Shown here one piece after another: positions 1-10,300 of a stretch of 64,000 nt of DNA. How positions within the stretch are numbered: the first letter of the stretch is position 1; each line of letters opens with the position of its first letter. The position numbers and the translations under genes are program-made. The DNA comes from DASPJR01 sp035628505. GTDB taxonomy: Bacteria; Planctomycetota; SZUA-567; H5-PLA8. Location: the NCBI GenBank assembly GCA_035628505.1, contig DASPJR010000184.1, positions 1 through 64,000 on the forward strand. Reading direction: 5' to 3'. A model generated the notes under the pieces. That model was not told the origin of the DNA, did no database searches, and saw nothing but the letters and a program-made list of their open reading frames with translations.

Positions 1-2
1 GC

Positions 3-1397
3 TGGACGAGCCCGGCCGGAGCGATCCAGGAGAGTGGCGCGCCGATCACTGTTTTCGACTGTGTCTTCACTCGCCCGCCCTCGAAGGAGGCGCCTGTGCG
101 CGTCGACGGCGATTTGCGCGGAGGCCGTGTGTTCTTATCCAACAACAAGGCCGAAGGCTGCACTGAAATCGTTAATTTTTCGACTAACGAGTTCCGCAAA
201 GCCAATATTTTCGATGTCCCCGTCGGCACGGCAGGTGGCGTGATTAAATCGGCCCAGCAGCGTTTCCTGAGAAGCAAGGTTCGCATTCCTGGCAAAGTGT
301 TCGACGCCAAACGCGACTTCGGCGCCAAAGGAGACGGCCTGACCGACGACAGCGAGGCCATTCAGAAGACCATCGACGCCGCGCGCGCGCATGGCCGCGA
401 CGCCATCGCCTATTTGCCGCGCGGACACTACACGGTCAGCCAGACGCTCAAGCTGACCGGACGCGACTACTTCTTCGGCGGCTGCGGCTATCTTTCTGTG
501 CTCGGCTGGAAAAAAGGCGTCGTAGGAGGAACGATTCTGGCGATCGAAAACCCGCAGAACCTTACGGTCGAAAACATTTCTGTCAGCGAAGAGGGCAATG
601 GGTTTAATGCAACGAACGATATCGACATTCTGCAGACCGGAACAGGCCAGCCGAGCTCGATCTGCTACGACCGCGTGCAGGTTTACGGCATCTATAAAAA
701 CAAGCCGCTGGTAAAGGGACTGCAGCTTAAAAACCTGGGAGAGGGCGACGTCGTCAACATCAACGAGATCGAAGGTAATGTGCGCTGCATCGATTCCGCC
801 CGCGCCACGATTCTCCTGCGGCTTTCCTACGAAGGTTCGATTGTCGTCGAAGGCGCAAAGCCCGAACGCGGCGGGTTCATCGGCGGCTGTGTGCGCCTGA
901 GCACCAGTGCCGATCCCGGATTGTGGCTCAAGGATAATCAATCCATCGTGATGAGCGATTGCTATACCGAGTCGGGCACTCAGTTCATCCGCATGGAAGG
1001 CAATGCGGCGCTGCCTCCCGGACGGGTAACGATCCAGGGCGCGAAGTTCGAGATCGCCAATAAAGAGAACAATGCCGTCGACGTGAGCAACTACCACGGC
1101 GAGCTGTTTGTCGGGCCGTACAATTATTACGTCGGCAACCCGCTACATCGTTTTGTTCACCGCGGCGATGCGCCGTTTCTGCTGACCGTCTGGGGCGGTA
1201 GTTTTTACAACTCAAAGCCCGAGTTTAAACTTGGCAATACAGCGCGACTGATCGTGGCCGGCTGCAGATCTCCCGGCGACACGGTCGAAAGTTCCGTTAA
1301 AGATGTCGGCACTGCCCAGGCTCTCCCGGCGCTGGCCCGCGCGTTTGACGACATGCGCCGGCTCGGCGAGGTGGAGATGAAACTCAATGCCGAGTGA
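3..1397 (+). CDS. Pectate-lyase-3-like right-handed beta-helix protein (5' truncated by window edge)
   Basis: The reading frame is open to the left edge of the window, so the true start and any signal peptide are missing. A start at 96 would cut into continuous, protein-like sequence. The core begins with VFDAKRDFGAKGDGLTDDSE, the hallmark entry of the Pectate_lyase_3 / GH55-type beta-helix fold (D-[FY]-G-A-x-G-D-G-x-x-D-D). It is followed by a 'YLPRGHYTVSQTL' strand and irregular strand-turn repeats. Known family members bind or cleave polysaccharides, usually outside the cytoplasm. I cannot identify catalytic residues or the substrate. It precedes a secreted GH2 enzyme on the same strand, which fits a glycan-degradation role. 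The fold call is fairly safe and the enzymatic call is not. Confidence 0.75.
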   Translation, partial: WTSPAGAIQESGAPITVFDCVFTRPPSKEAPVRVDGDLRGGRVFLSNNKAEGCTEIVNFSTNEFRKANIFDVPVGTAGGVIKSAQQRFLRSKVRIPGKVFDAKRDFGAKGDGLTDDSEAIQKTIDAARAHGRDAIAYLPRGHYTVSQTLKLTGRDYFFGGCGYLSVLGWKKGVVGGTILAIENPQNLTVENISVSEEGNGFNATNDIDILQTGTGQPSSICYDRVQVYGIYKNKPLVKGLQLKNLGEGDVVNINEIEGNVRCIDSARATILLRLSYEGSIVVEGAKPERGGFIGGCVRLSTSADPGLWLKDNQSIVMSDCYTESGTQFIRMEGNAALPPGRVTIQGAKFEIANKENNAVDVSNYHGELFVGPYNYYVGNPLHRFVHRGDAPFLLTVWGGSFYNSKPEFKLGNTARLIVAGCRSPGDTVESSVKDVGTAQALPALARAFDDMRRLGEVEMKLNAE

Positions 1398-1575
1398 GCT
1401 TGCGGTTTTGATGTAAAAACACCTCATCGCCGCTTGTTGTTTGTCTTCCCCCCGGGGAAACTGGAATACGTGATGCATCCCACGCGCGTATAAAAGCAGC
1501 CGCATCGTTGAGTCCCGCAAGCAGTACATCGCCCGGGATCTCCAGAGAGTGCGGCGCCCTCGGAGGGATTCTGCT

Positions 1576-4500
1576 ATGACTTTCGCTCGCGCGATCGCCG
1601 CGCTTATTTTTCTGTCGAACTGTATTGTTGCGGCTGCAGATGACGCGCCGCTTCCCGCCGGAGTCAAAGCGGTCTGGTCGCTCGACAAAGCCTGGCGCGA
1701 AACGACGCCTGCTCGCGAGCGCATCAGCCTGAATGGGCTCTGGCGCTGGCAGCCCGCTCGCAACGCGAAAGGCGTAGCGACTCCCGAGAATCCCGTCGGC
1801 GCGGACACGCCTCTTCCGGACGGCACGTGGGGATTTTTCAAAGTTCCCGGCAGCTGGCCAGGCGTCGGCGATTACATGCAGAAAGATTCCCAGACCGTTT
1901 TCGCTCACGCAGCGTGGAAGAGCGAAAAACTTTCTACCTTCAACGCGGCGTGGTATCAGCGCGAGATTTCTGTCCCCGAAACGTGGACCGGCCGGCGCGT
2001 AACGCTGCAAGCCGAGTACCTTAATTCCGGCGCGATAGTTTACATCGATGGCAACAAAGCTGGGACGCTTGCCTTTCCCGGAGGCGAGCTGGACCTTTCG
2101 GCACACGTGAAGCCGGGAGCCAGACACATTCTTTCGATGCTGGTTATCGCCGCGCCGCTGTCGGATGTCACGCTTCTGTTCAGCGACACCAACACGCGGC
2201 CGCAGGACGCCAAACGGGCGAAGGCGAAAGTCGCGCGCCGCGGCCTCTGCGGCGATGTATTTCTGAACAGCGAGCCGGCAGCGGCCCGCATCACGCACTC
2301 ACGTGTCTCCACCTCTGTCCGCAAGTCTGAAATTGCGCTCGATCTGAAACTGGCTGGGCTTGCGGCAGACGGCGCATACACGGTGACTGCCACCGTACGC
2401 GACGGCGCAACGATCGCGCACACGTTTACGACCCAGGTAAAAACTGCCGACTTAAAAGACGGCGGGCTGGCCGCCGTATCGAAATGGAAAGCCGAAAAGC
2501 TCTGGGACATCCACACGCCGCAGAACCAGTACACGCTGGAACTCGCCTTGAGCGACGCGAATGGCGCGCGTGTCGATTCCACGTTTCCGCTGCGCTTTGG
2601 TTATCGCGAGTTCTGGATCGACGGCCGCGATTTTTACCTCAACGGAACGCGTATTTTCCTTACCTGCATTCCGTTGGACAACGCGTCAGTCGGCAGCGCC
2701 TCCTGTACGTACGCGGCGGCGCGCGAGACGTTTGAGCGCATGAAAGGATTCGGGATCAATTTTGTTTACACGCACAATTTCGGCTGCGAACCCGGATCAC
2801 ACTTGAGCTTCACCGACATTCTGCGCGCGGCCGATGACATGGGCATGCTCGTCTCGCTGACGCAGCCGCATTTTGGACAATACGACTGGAAGGCGGCCGA
2901 CGCCGATGCGTCGAACGGCTACGCGCGGCACGCCGAGTTTTATGTGAACGTCGCCGGATGCCATCCGTCCGTCGTGTTCTACAGCATGAGCCACAACGCG
3001 ACGGGCTACAACGAAGACATGGACCCCGATCTGATCGACGGCAAATACGAGCGGCGCCAGCCGTGGGCTCAGGCAGGCGCCAACCGCGCCCTGCGCGCCG
3101 AAGCCATTGTCAAGAGGCTCGATCCCGACCGCATCGTCTATCATCACTCGTCGGGCAATCTGGGCTCGATGCATAACATGAATTTTTATCCGAACTTCGC
3201 GCCCGTTCAGGAACTCAGCGACTGGTTTGAGCACTGGTCGAAAGAGGGAGTGAAGCCGCTGTTCACGTGCGAATACGGCGCGCCGTTCAGCTGGGATTGG
3301 ACGATGTACCGCGGCTGGTACTGGAACGAAAAGAAAGAATGGGTACGCGAATTCGGCAGCGCGCGCGCGGCGTGGGAGTTCTGTATCGCTGAATGGAACG
3401 CGCAGTTTTGCGGCGATCGCGCGTTTCAGATCAGCGATGTCGAGCGTGCCAATCTGCGCTGGGAAGCGCAGCAGATGCGCGCGGGAAAACCGTGGTTCCG
3501 CTGGGACTATCCTGCCGAAGTCGGCTCACGACGCTTCAGCGAACGTTACCCGATTCTCGAGAAGTACTTCACCGAAAATTTCCGTGCCTACCGTACGCTG
3601 GGCGTCTCCGCGATTTCACCGTGGGAGCATCACTATTACTGGAAAACGCGCGATGGCTTCAGCCGCAAACGCAAAGAGCTCGCCGTCGACTGGGAGAACC
3701 TGCAGCGGCCCGGGTACAGCCCCGACTATATTGACGATGTCTTCGACACCTTCCCAACCGCGCATGAGCGCGGCGACTGGGTGACGACAGAGGCCTCTGA
3801 GGCTCTCATCCGCAACTGCCGCCCCCTGCTTGCGTACATCGGCGGCCCCGAGGCCCACGTGACGAGCCGGGAACACACGTACTTCGCAGGCGAGAAATGC
3901 GAGAAGCAGCTGGTGATCATCAACAATTCGCGCGAGACGGTCAGCTGCGAGTGCGAGCTGTCGTCCACACTTCCGCAAGCCGTCAAACGAGCACGGAAAA
4001 TTACGATCAAGACCGGTGAGCAGGCTCGGCTGAAAGAGGTATTTGAAATTCCCGCAAACACCGCCCCCGGCGAGTACACGTTGAACGCGAGCGTGCAATT
4101 CAACTCTGGCGAAACGCAGATGGATTCGTTCTCACTTCACGTCCTGCCGCGGCTCGAGAAGCCTGCGCCGGCAAAGAAGCCGGCGCTCTTCGATCCGGCA
4201 GGCAAAACGGCGCAGCTGCTGCAGGAACTCGGCATCGATTTTCAACGCATCGAAGCATCGGGGGACCTCGCCGGCTTTGACACGCTCATCGTTGGCCAGA
4301 CCGCGCTCACGCTGAATGGGCCGGCGCCCGACATTTCGCGCGTGCGTGAGGGCCTCAAAGTAATCCTCTTCGAGCAGACGTCGGAAGTTCTCGAAAAGCG
4401 TTTTGGCTTCCGCGTGGCCGAATACGGCCTGCGCACCGTTTTTCCGCGCGTGCAGAACCATCCGCTGCTGAAAGGGATCAGGGCCGAACATCTTTCGGAT

Positions 4501-5532
4501 TGGCGCGGCGATGCGACGCTCGTTCCGCCGCGGCTGAAAGTGGAGATGAGCGACAAGCGCTTCAATGGCGCACCGACAGTAAAGTGGTGCGGGATCGACG
4601 TCCCGCGTCTGTGGCGCTGCGGTTGCCGCGGGAACGTGGCAAGCGTGCTGATCGAAAAGCCAGCGCGCGGAAATTTCCTGCCCATCGTGGACGGCGGATT
4701 CAGCTTGCAATACAGCCCTCTGCTGGAATACCGCGAAGGCAAAGGCATGGTCCTGTTCTGCCAGCTCGACGTCACCGCTCGCAGCGAGAGCGAGCCCGCC
4801 GCAATGACCATCGCACGAAACATCATTGACTATGCATCGAACTGGAAACCCGCGCTGGAACGCAAAGCCGTCTACGCGGGAGACGCGGAGGGCATGGCGC
4901 ATCTGAAGAACTCGGGCATCGAAGCGGCGGCGTTCACTGATGCGCCGCTGGGCGCTGAGCAGGTACTGATCGCAGGGCCTGGCTGCGCTGCGGCGCTCGC
5001 GGGAAAAGCAACCGAGATCTCCGGATGGCTCAAGCACGGCGGCCGCGTCGTTGCGGTCGGCCTGGACGACGCCGAAGCCAACGCGTTTTTACCTGCCAGG
5101 ATTGCAGTGAAGAAGGCCGAGCACATCGCGGCCTGGTTCCCGCTGTTCGGTCCGGAATCCGCTTTTGCCGGCGTCTCACCGGCCGACATTCACAACCGTG
5201 ATCCGCGCGTGGCGCCGCTGCTGTCCGGCGGAGCGACGCTGATTGGAAATGGCATTCTCGGAAAGACTCAAGACGAGAACGTGGTTTTCTGCCAGCTTCC
5301 GCCGTGGCAGTTTAAGTACACGGTCCCGCAGAACACCAAGCGCACGTTCCGGCGCTTTTCGTTTACACTCAGCCGCATCCTGGGCAACCTCGGCGTCCAC
5401 GCGCAGACGCCGCTGCTCGAACGCTTCGGCAAGGGAATTGGCAACGCCGCGGACGAGAAGCGCTGGCTGAACGGTTTCTACCTGGACCAGCCTGAAGAGT
5501 GGGACGATCCGTACCGCTTCTTCCGCTGGTGA
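1576..5532 (+). CDS. Secreted glycoside hydrolase family 2-like protein, very large
   Basis: The start is ATG 1576, with GGAGGG eight bases upstream; the frame is open further 5' but lacks a ribosome site. Residues 1-25 look like a signal peptide (hydrophobic run ending VAAADDA). A GH2 jelly-roll sugar-binding domain follows ('FKVPGSWPG', 'AAWYQREISVPETW'), then an Ig-like domain, then a TIM barrel from about residue 345. The nucleophile is probably Glu566 in 'FTCEYGAP'. The acid/base region reads 'HPSVVFYSMSHN' (463-474), so Asn474 sits where GH2 enzymes normally have the Glu of 'SLGNE'. A displaced NE pair lies at 479-480. The last ~500 residues hold Ig-like and GATase-like (Rossmann) modules, as in some beta-galactosidase-like proteins. 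About 1318 aa is long for GH2. The substrate is unknown. The next gene starts 18 bases downstream. Confidence 0.82.
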   Translation: MTFARAIAALIFLSNCIVAAADDAPLPAGVKAVWSLDKAWRETTPARERISLNGLWRWQPARNAKGVATPENPVGADTPLPDGTWGFFKVPGSWPGVGDYMQKDSQTVFAHAAWKSEKLSTFNAAWYQREISVPETWTGRRVTLQAEYLNSGAIVYIDGNKAGTLAFPGGELDLSAHVKPGARHILSMLVIAAPLSDVTLLFSDTNTRPQDAKRAKAKVARRGLCGDVFLNSEPAAARITHSRVSTSVRKSEIALDLKLAGLAADGAYTVTATVRDGATIAHTFTTQVKTADLKDGGLAAVSKWKAEKLWDIHTPQNQYTLELALSDANGARVDSTFPLRFGYREFWIDGRDFYLNGTRIFLTCIPLDNASVGSASCTYAAARETFERMKGFGINFVYTHNFGCEPGSHLSFTDILRAADDMGMLVSLTQPHFGQYDWKAADADASNGYARHAEFYVNVAGCHPSVVFYSMSHNATGYNEDMDPDLIDGKYERRQPWAQAGANRALRAEAIVKRLDPDRIVYHHSSGNLGSMHNMNFYPNFAPVQELSDWFEHWSKEGVKPLFTCEYGAPFSWDWTMYRGWYWNEKKEWVREFGSARAAWEFCIAEWNAQFCGDRAFQISDVERANLRWEAQQMRAGKPWFRWDYPAEVGSRRFSERYPILEKYFTENFRAYRTLGVSAISPWEHHYYWKTRDGFSRKRKELAVDWENLQRPGYSPDYIDDVFDTFPTAHERGDWVTTEASEALIRNCRPLLAYIGGPEAHVTSREHTYFAGEKCEKQLVIINNSRETVSCECELSSTLPQAVKRARKITIKTGEQARLKEVFEIPANTAPGEYTLNASVQFNSGETQMDSFSLHVLPRLEKPAPAKKPALFDPAGKTAQLLQELGIDFQRIEASGDLAGFDTLIVGQTALTLNGPAPDISRVREGLKVILFEQTSEVLEKRFGFRVAEYGLRTVFPRVQNHPLLKGIRAEHLSDWRGDATLVPPRLKVEMSDKRFNGAPTVKWCGIDVPRLWRCGCRGNVASVLIEKPARGNFLPIVDGGFSLQYSPLLEYREGKGMVLFCQLDVTARSESEPAAMTIARNIIDYASNWKPALERKAVYAGDAEGMAHLKNSGIEAAAFTDAPLGAEQVLIAGPGCAAALAGKATEISGWLKHGGRVVAVGLDDAEANAFLPARIAVKKAEHIAAWFPLFGPESAFAGVSPADIHNRDPRVAPLLSGGATLIGNGILGKTQDENVVFCQLPPWQFKYTVPQNTKRTFRRFSFTLSRILGNLGVHAQTPLLERFGKGIGNAADEKRWLNGFYLDQPEEWDDPYRFFRW

Positions 5533-5550
5533 TGATAAAAGGAGGTGGCC

Positions 5551-7158
5551 GTGAGAACCGCAGCCCCTGCTCTACTATCAATCCTTTTGCTCGTCCCGAC
5601 CAGCCTGAGCAGCGCCGATCCGGACCGCAATCCTGCCTGGAGCGAGGCGCACAAGCAGCCGCCGATGACGGCCGCCGAAACGCGGGACTTTATCAAGCGC
5701 CTGGCCGAGTTCGCCGTTGAAAACCACATGAAGAAGGCAGAGGCCTCGCCGCAGCGCGGGATGATCTACGAGTATTTCCATGTGGCGCGGCGCGGGCAGC
5801 ACGACCAGTTCATCCAGGGCGAGGCGCTCGACACGATGCATGACGGCGCCTGGTTCGCCATCGCGATGGTCAACGCCTTTCGCGCGACCGGCGATCCCTA
5901 CTACAAGGAGGTGCTCACGCGCTGGCAGCTGCCCTTCTATCTCAAGATGCTCAATCATTCAGACGAGCTGTTCACGTCCGAACGCAACGACGTCCGCCCG
6001 GGTGACGATCGCGGCTGGCGTGTCAGCAAGGAGTGGCTGCTGCAGGATCGCGAGAAAGGCTTCGTGCCGTACTGGTGGGACGACGGCGGTTCCGTGAGCC
6101 TGGAAATGCTCGGCCGTAAAGACAAGGATGAGCACCTCAACTTCGCCGGGCGAAACGAACTGGCCGGGCAGCCCAATCCGAAGAAATTGCTGCACGGCTA
6201 TTCGCACGGCTCGTCAAACCACCTCGCTCAGGATCTGGCTTTGATGCTCCAGCAATCCTGGCTGCTGCTGCGGGAATCCAACGATACGCGCGATCGTGAA
6301 TTAACTCAGCAACTGGCCGAAGCGGCGCGCAATCTGCAGGAATGCCGCGCCCGTCACGGAGCCCCGAATATCCCGGCGGTGCGTGCGGCGCTGGCGCTGA
6401 GTTGCGGTGATGAAAAAATGCGTGCGGAGCTGCGCAGAGAAACGTGGGAGTCGGTCGCCACCGCCCGCAGCGATTACCGGCGCGCGCTCTTCGACTATAA
6501 AAAGGATCAGCCCGCCAGCGTGCCGGGCTTCGCCGACGACCAGCAATACAACTATTATGTGGAGATCGCACGCAACGGCACCCTCACGCCTCCGGCTGCA
6601 TTCCGCGCCATTTACGATGCTTTCACGCTGCCGATGCTTTATGCGGCTTACAGCGATGACAGCCCGCCGCCGCCGGGGATCAATGTTTTCGATCTGCATC
6701 CCTATCGCTTTCTGAACGGCAAGCCTGCCGACTACCGGTCTCAGCGCAAAGGGCCGTCCGGTGGTCCGCGCCCGGTGGGATCGCGCTTTGGTCCGCAGCT
6801 GATGGTCGTCTGCGGCTGGGGACTGCAGGCGCTGAAAGCCACGCCCGGTTTGTGGACCACGGCCTGCTCGAAAATCACGACGCCAAATTTTTTCCCAACG
6901 CAGGACGAAGCCGAAGTCAAAGCCGCGCTCGAGAAACAGCTCGGCGGAGGCCTGCGGACGTGGGAAGCGGTGTTCAAGGCCAAAGGCTACATCCCGACGG
7001 GAATGGGCGCAGGCAACTGCGGAGCGGGAATGCCGTGGGAGGCTCTCTCCGACAGCGGCGGCTATGCGCATCTCATCAGCGCCGCGTCGCAGTGGCTGCT
7101 TTACCTAGAAGGCAAAAAAGACTGGGAAGTCCATGCAGTTCCCGCGCCGCGCAATTAG
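5551..7158 (+). CDS. Secreted protein of unknown family, probably helical-toroid glycan-associated
   Basis: The start is GTG 5551, preceded at five bases by GGAGG (5541-5545). A GTG at 5545 would overlap that ribosome site. The N-terminus RTAAPALLSILLLVPTSLSSA is a signal peptide. The mature protein is mostly helical, with many Trp/Tyr residues and motifs such as 'MHDGAWFAIAMVNAFRATGD', 'GYSHGSSNHLAQDLALML' and 'YIPTGMGAGNCGAGMPWEA'. This resembles (alpha/alpha) toroid polysaccharide lyases and hydrolases, but I do not recognise a specific family. Its 18-base distance from the GH2 gene suggests co-transcription and a shared substrate. Function is inferred from context only. Confidence 0.7.
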   Translation: MRTAAPALLSILLLVPTSLSSADPDRNPAWSEAHKQPPMTAAETRDFIKRLAEFAVENHMKKAEASPQRGMIYEYFHVARRGQHDQFIQGEALDTMHDGAWFAIAMVNAFRATGDPYYKEVLTRWQLPFYLKMLNHSDELFTSERNDVRPGDDRGWRVSKEWLLQDREKGFVPYWWDDGGSVSLEMLGRKDKDEHLNFAGRNELAGQPNPKKLLHGYSHGSSNHLAQDLALMLQQSWLLLRESNDTRDRELTQQLAEAARNLQECRARHGAPNIPAVRAALALSCGDEKMRAELRRETWESVATARSDYRRALFDYKKDQPASVPGFADDQQYNYYVEIARNGTLTPPAAFRAIYDAFTLPMLYAAYSDDSPPPPGINVFDLHPYRFLNGKPADYRSQRKGPSGGPRPVGSRFGPQLMVVCGWGLQALKATPGLWTTACSKITTPNFFPTQDEAEVKAALEKQLGGGLRTWEAVFKAKGYIPTGMGAGNCGAGMPWEALSDSGGYAHLISAASQWLLYLEGKKDWEVHAVPAPRN

Positions 7159-7183
7159 GTGCATCCAGTTACTTGTAAAGACC

Positions 7184-7209
7184 GGGCCTGGCCCTTTCTT
7201 AGTTTTTTT
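7184..7209 (+). terminator. Weak candidate rho-independent terminator
   Basis: GGGC-CTG-GCCC (7184-7194) is flanked by AAAG/CTTT and followed after a few bases by a run of seven T (7203-7209), just after the stop at 7158. The stem is short and the T-run is offset by eight bases, so this is only a candidate. It would end transcription of the GH2 pair before the DUF1553/DUF1501 pair. Confidence 0.3.
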
Positions 7210-7303
7210 CGGGCTCAACAGTTAAACGCTGTGCCTGTAGTAAAGATAGTGTATATAAGGAGGCAAGGCCGGCTCCACGTATCACGAATTCGGGGGGAGT
7301 ACC

Positions 7304-10300
7304 ATGGCAACACGTGGTTCCTTTTTCTGGCTTGCGTGCTTCATCCTGGTTTTTAATCACGCCGCTGCATCTGCTTCAGACAAGAACGCGCAGAAGCAGA
7401 CTCTTCCAAAAACAGTCCAGTTCAACCGTGACATCCGGCCGATTTTTTCCGACAAATGTTTCGCCTGCCACGGCTTTGACGCCAAGAAACGCAAAGGCGA
7501 TCTGCGCCTGGACACGCTTGAAGGTGCCACGGCCGAGCGTGATGGACAAAAGGCAGTCTATCCTGGAAATCTCAAGAAGAGCCTGGCCTGGGCGCGGATC
7601 ACAAGCAAAGACAGCGACGAAGTCATGCCGCCGCCCAAGTCGCACAAGAAACTGTCGGAGTTTGAAAAAGAGCTGATCAAGCGCTGGATCGAGCAGGGCG
7701 CGCCTTACGAGAAACATTGGTCCTTCGAGAGCGTGCGCAAACCGGAAGCGCCGGCGGTAAAGTCGAAGATCTCGCCGCGCAACGAAATCGACCGGTTTAT
7801 CAGTGCGAAACTCCAGGAAAATGGGCTGACGCTCTCGCCCGAGGCGGATAAGGAAACATTAATCCGGCGGGTGGCTTTCACGCTGACCGGCCTTCCGCCC
7901 ACGATTGCCGAAGTCGAATCATTTCTCAACGATTCAACTCCCGATGCTTACGACAAGATGGTCGACCGGTACTTCGCGTCGAAGCATCACGGCGAAGAAA
8001 TGGCCCGTCACTGGCTCGACGTGGCACGCTACGCCGATACGCACGGTCTCCACCTCGACAACGAACGCGAAACGTGGGCGTATCGAGACTGGGTTATCAA
8101 GGCTTTCAACGAGAACAAGAAATATGACGAGTTTACCATCGAGCAGCTCGCCGGAGACCTTCTTCCGAATCCGACCAAAGATCAGCTGACGGCCACCGGC
8201 TTCAACCGCTGCAATGTGACGACCAGCGAAGGCGGATCGATCGACGCCGAGCTTCTCTACCGTTATGCCGTGGACCGTACCTCCACCATGACGCAGGCAT
8301 GGATGGGCTTGACCAGCGGCTGTGCGGTCTGTCACGACCATAAGTTCGATCCCATCTCGGCGCGCGAATTCTATTCAATGTACGCATTCTTCTACTCGGC
8401 CGCGGACCCAGCGATGGACGGAAACGCGCTCCTGACACAACCGGTGCTGAAGCTGTCCACCCCCGAGCAGGACAAGAAGCTCGCCGATTTCGACGCCGCG
8501 ATTGCCGCCAGGCAGAAGGAACTGGACGAACGCGTGGCGAACATCGCCTATACGGATCCGGCAAGCATCGAACCCAGGCCGCCGGCGGAAGTGCGCGATA
8601 CGATCTGGCTCGACGACGACTTCCCCAACGGCGCAAAAGTCCAGGCCGGACCCGGCCAGCCGACGGCGTGGGTCACGAAGGACAGCGGCGCTCCCGTCCA
8701 CTCCGGTAACCGCTCGCTCAAGCGCTCGGACAAGGGTCTGGCGCAGGATTACTACGAGAGCGGCGCGGCAGCGCTGCCGGTCACGGCGGAGGCGAAATTC
8801 TTCCTCCATGTTTACATGGACCCGAAAGATCCGCCGAAGTCTCTGATGCTGCAGTTCCACAAGGGCGGCTGGGCCAACCGCGCCGTCTGGGGCGATTACG
8901 ACGCGATTCAATACGGCGCGGCGAACACGTTTGAACGCGTGCTGGCCGGCCCGCTGCCTGAAGCCGGAAAGTGGGTGCGCCTGGAAGTTCCGGCTTCGAA
9001 AGTCGGCCTCAATGCCGGAGACCAGCTCACCGGCTTTGCCCTGACGATGTTTGGCGGCACGGTGTACTGGGACAGCGTCGGCATCAGCGGGCGCATCGAT
9101 CCGGCGGCCGACCCGTCCCGCTCGTTCGAAGCGTGGTGGGCGTCGCGGGCAGGCAAAGACACGCCCGGCGTGCCGGGCGACATTGCGGGTTTGCTCAAAG
9201 AAGGACCCAAGAAAAAAGATCCCAAACCCGAGCTGAAGAAAAAACTGCGCGACTATTACCTGCAATACGTCTGCGCCGAAACAAAGCCAAAGCTTGAGGA
9301 ATTCACGGCGCCAATCGCTGAGCTGCGCAAGCAGCGCGAGGAATTCGACAAATCGATTCCCAGCACCTTTATATTCAGGGATCTGCCCAAGCCGCGCGAC
9401 AGCTTCGTGATGTTGCGCGGGCAATACGACCAGCCCGGCGAAAAAGTAGAGCCCGGCACGCCGGCATTTCTGCCGCCGTTGAAGAAGGCGCAGCCGGATG
9501 CGCGCGCCACGCGCCTGGACCTCGCGCGCTGGCTGGTGGCGCCTGAGCACCCGCTGACGGCGCGCGTGACGGTAAACCGGTTCTGGCAGCAGATCTTCGG
9601 TTACGGCCTCGTAAAAACGAGCGGAGACTTCGGGTCGCAGGGCGAGGTGCCCAGCCATCCCGAACTGCTCGACTGGCTGGCCGCAGACTTCCGTGAGAAC
9701 GGCTGGGACGTGCGGCGCCTGGTCCGCATGATGGTCACCTCCGCGACATTCCGGCAGTCCTCGCGCGTGACAGCGAATCTCGTGCAGCGCGATCCGGAAA
9801 ACCGCCTGCTGGCGCGCGGCCCGCGCTTGCGCCTTGATGCCGAGCAGATCCGCGACAATGCGCTTTACGTTAGCGGCCTGATCAATCTGGAGTTTGGCGG
9901 AAAAGGCGTGAAGCCGTACCAGCCGCCGAACATCTGGGAGCCGGTCGGCTTCGCCGGATCGAATACGCGCTTCTACAAGCAGGACTCCGGTCCCGCGCTC
10001 TACCGCCGCAGCCTGTACACGTTCTTCAAGCGTACCGCGCCGGCGCCGTTCATGTCGAACTTTGACGCGCCCAACCGCGAGCAGAGCTGCACGCTGCGGG
10101 AACGCAGCAACACGCCGCTGCAGGCGCTGCAGCTGATGAACGACGTTCAGCATGTCGAAGCCGCGCGCGGTCTGGCGCAGCGCATGATGACCGAAGGCGG
10201 CGCCAATGCGCCCGAGCGGCTGACGTATGCCTTCCGAACTGTTCTGTCGCGAAAACCCGACGCGGAGGAAATGAAAATCCTGCAGCAGGAACTGGACGCG

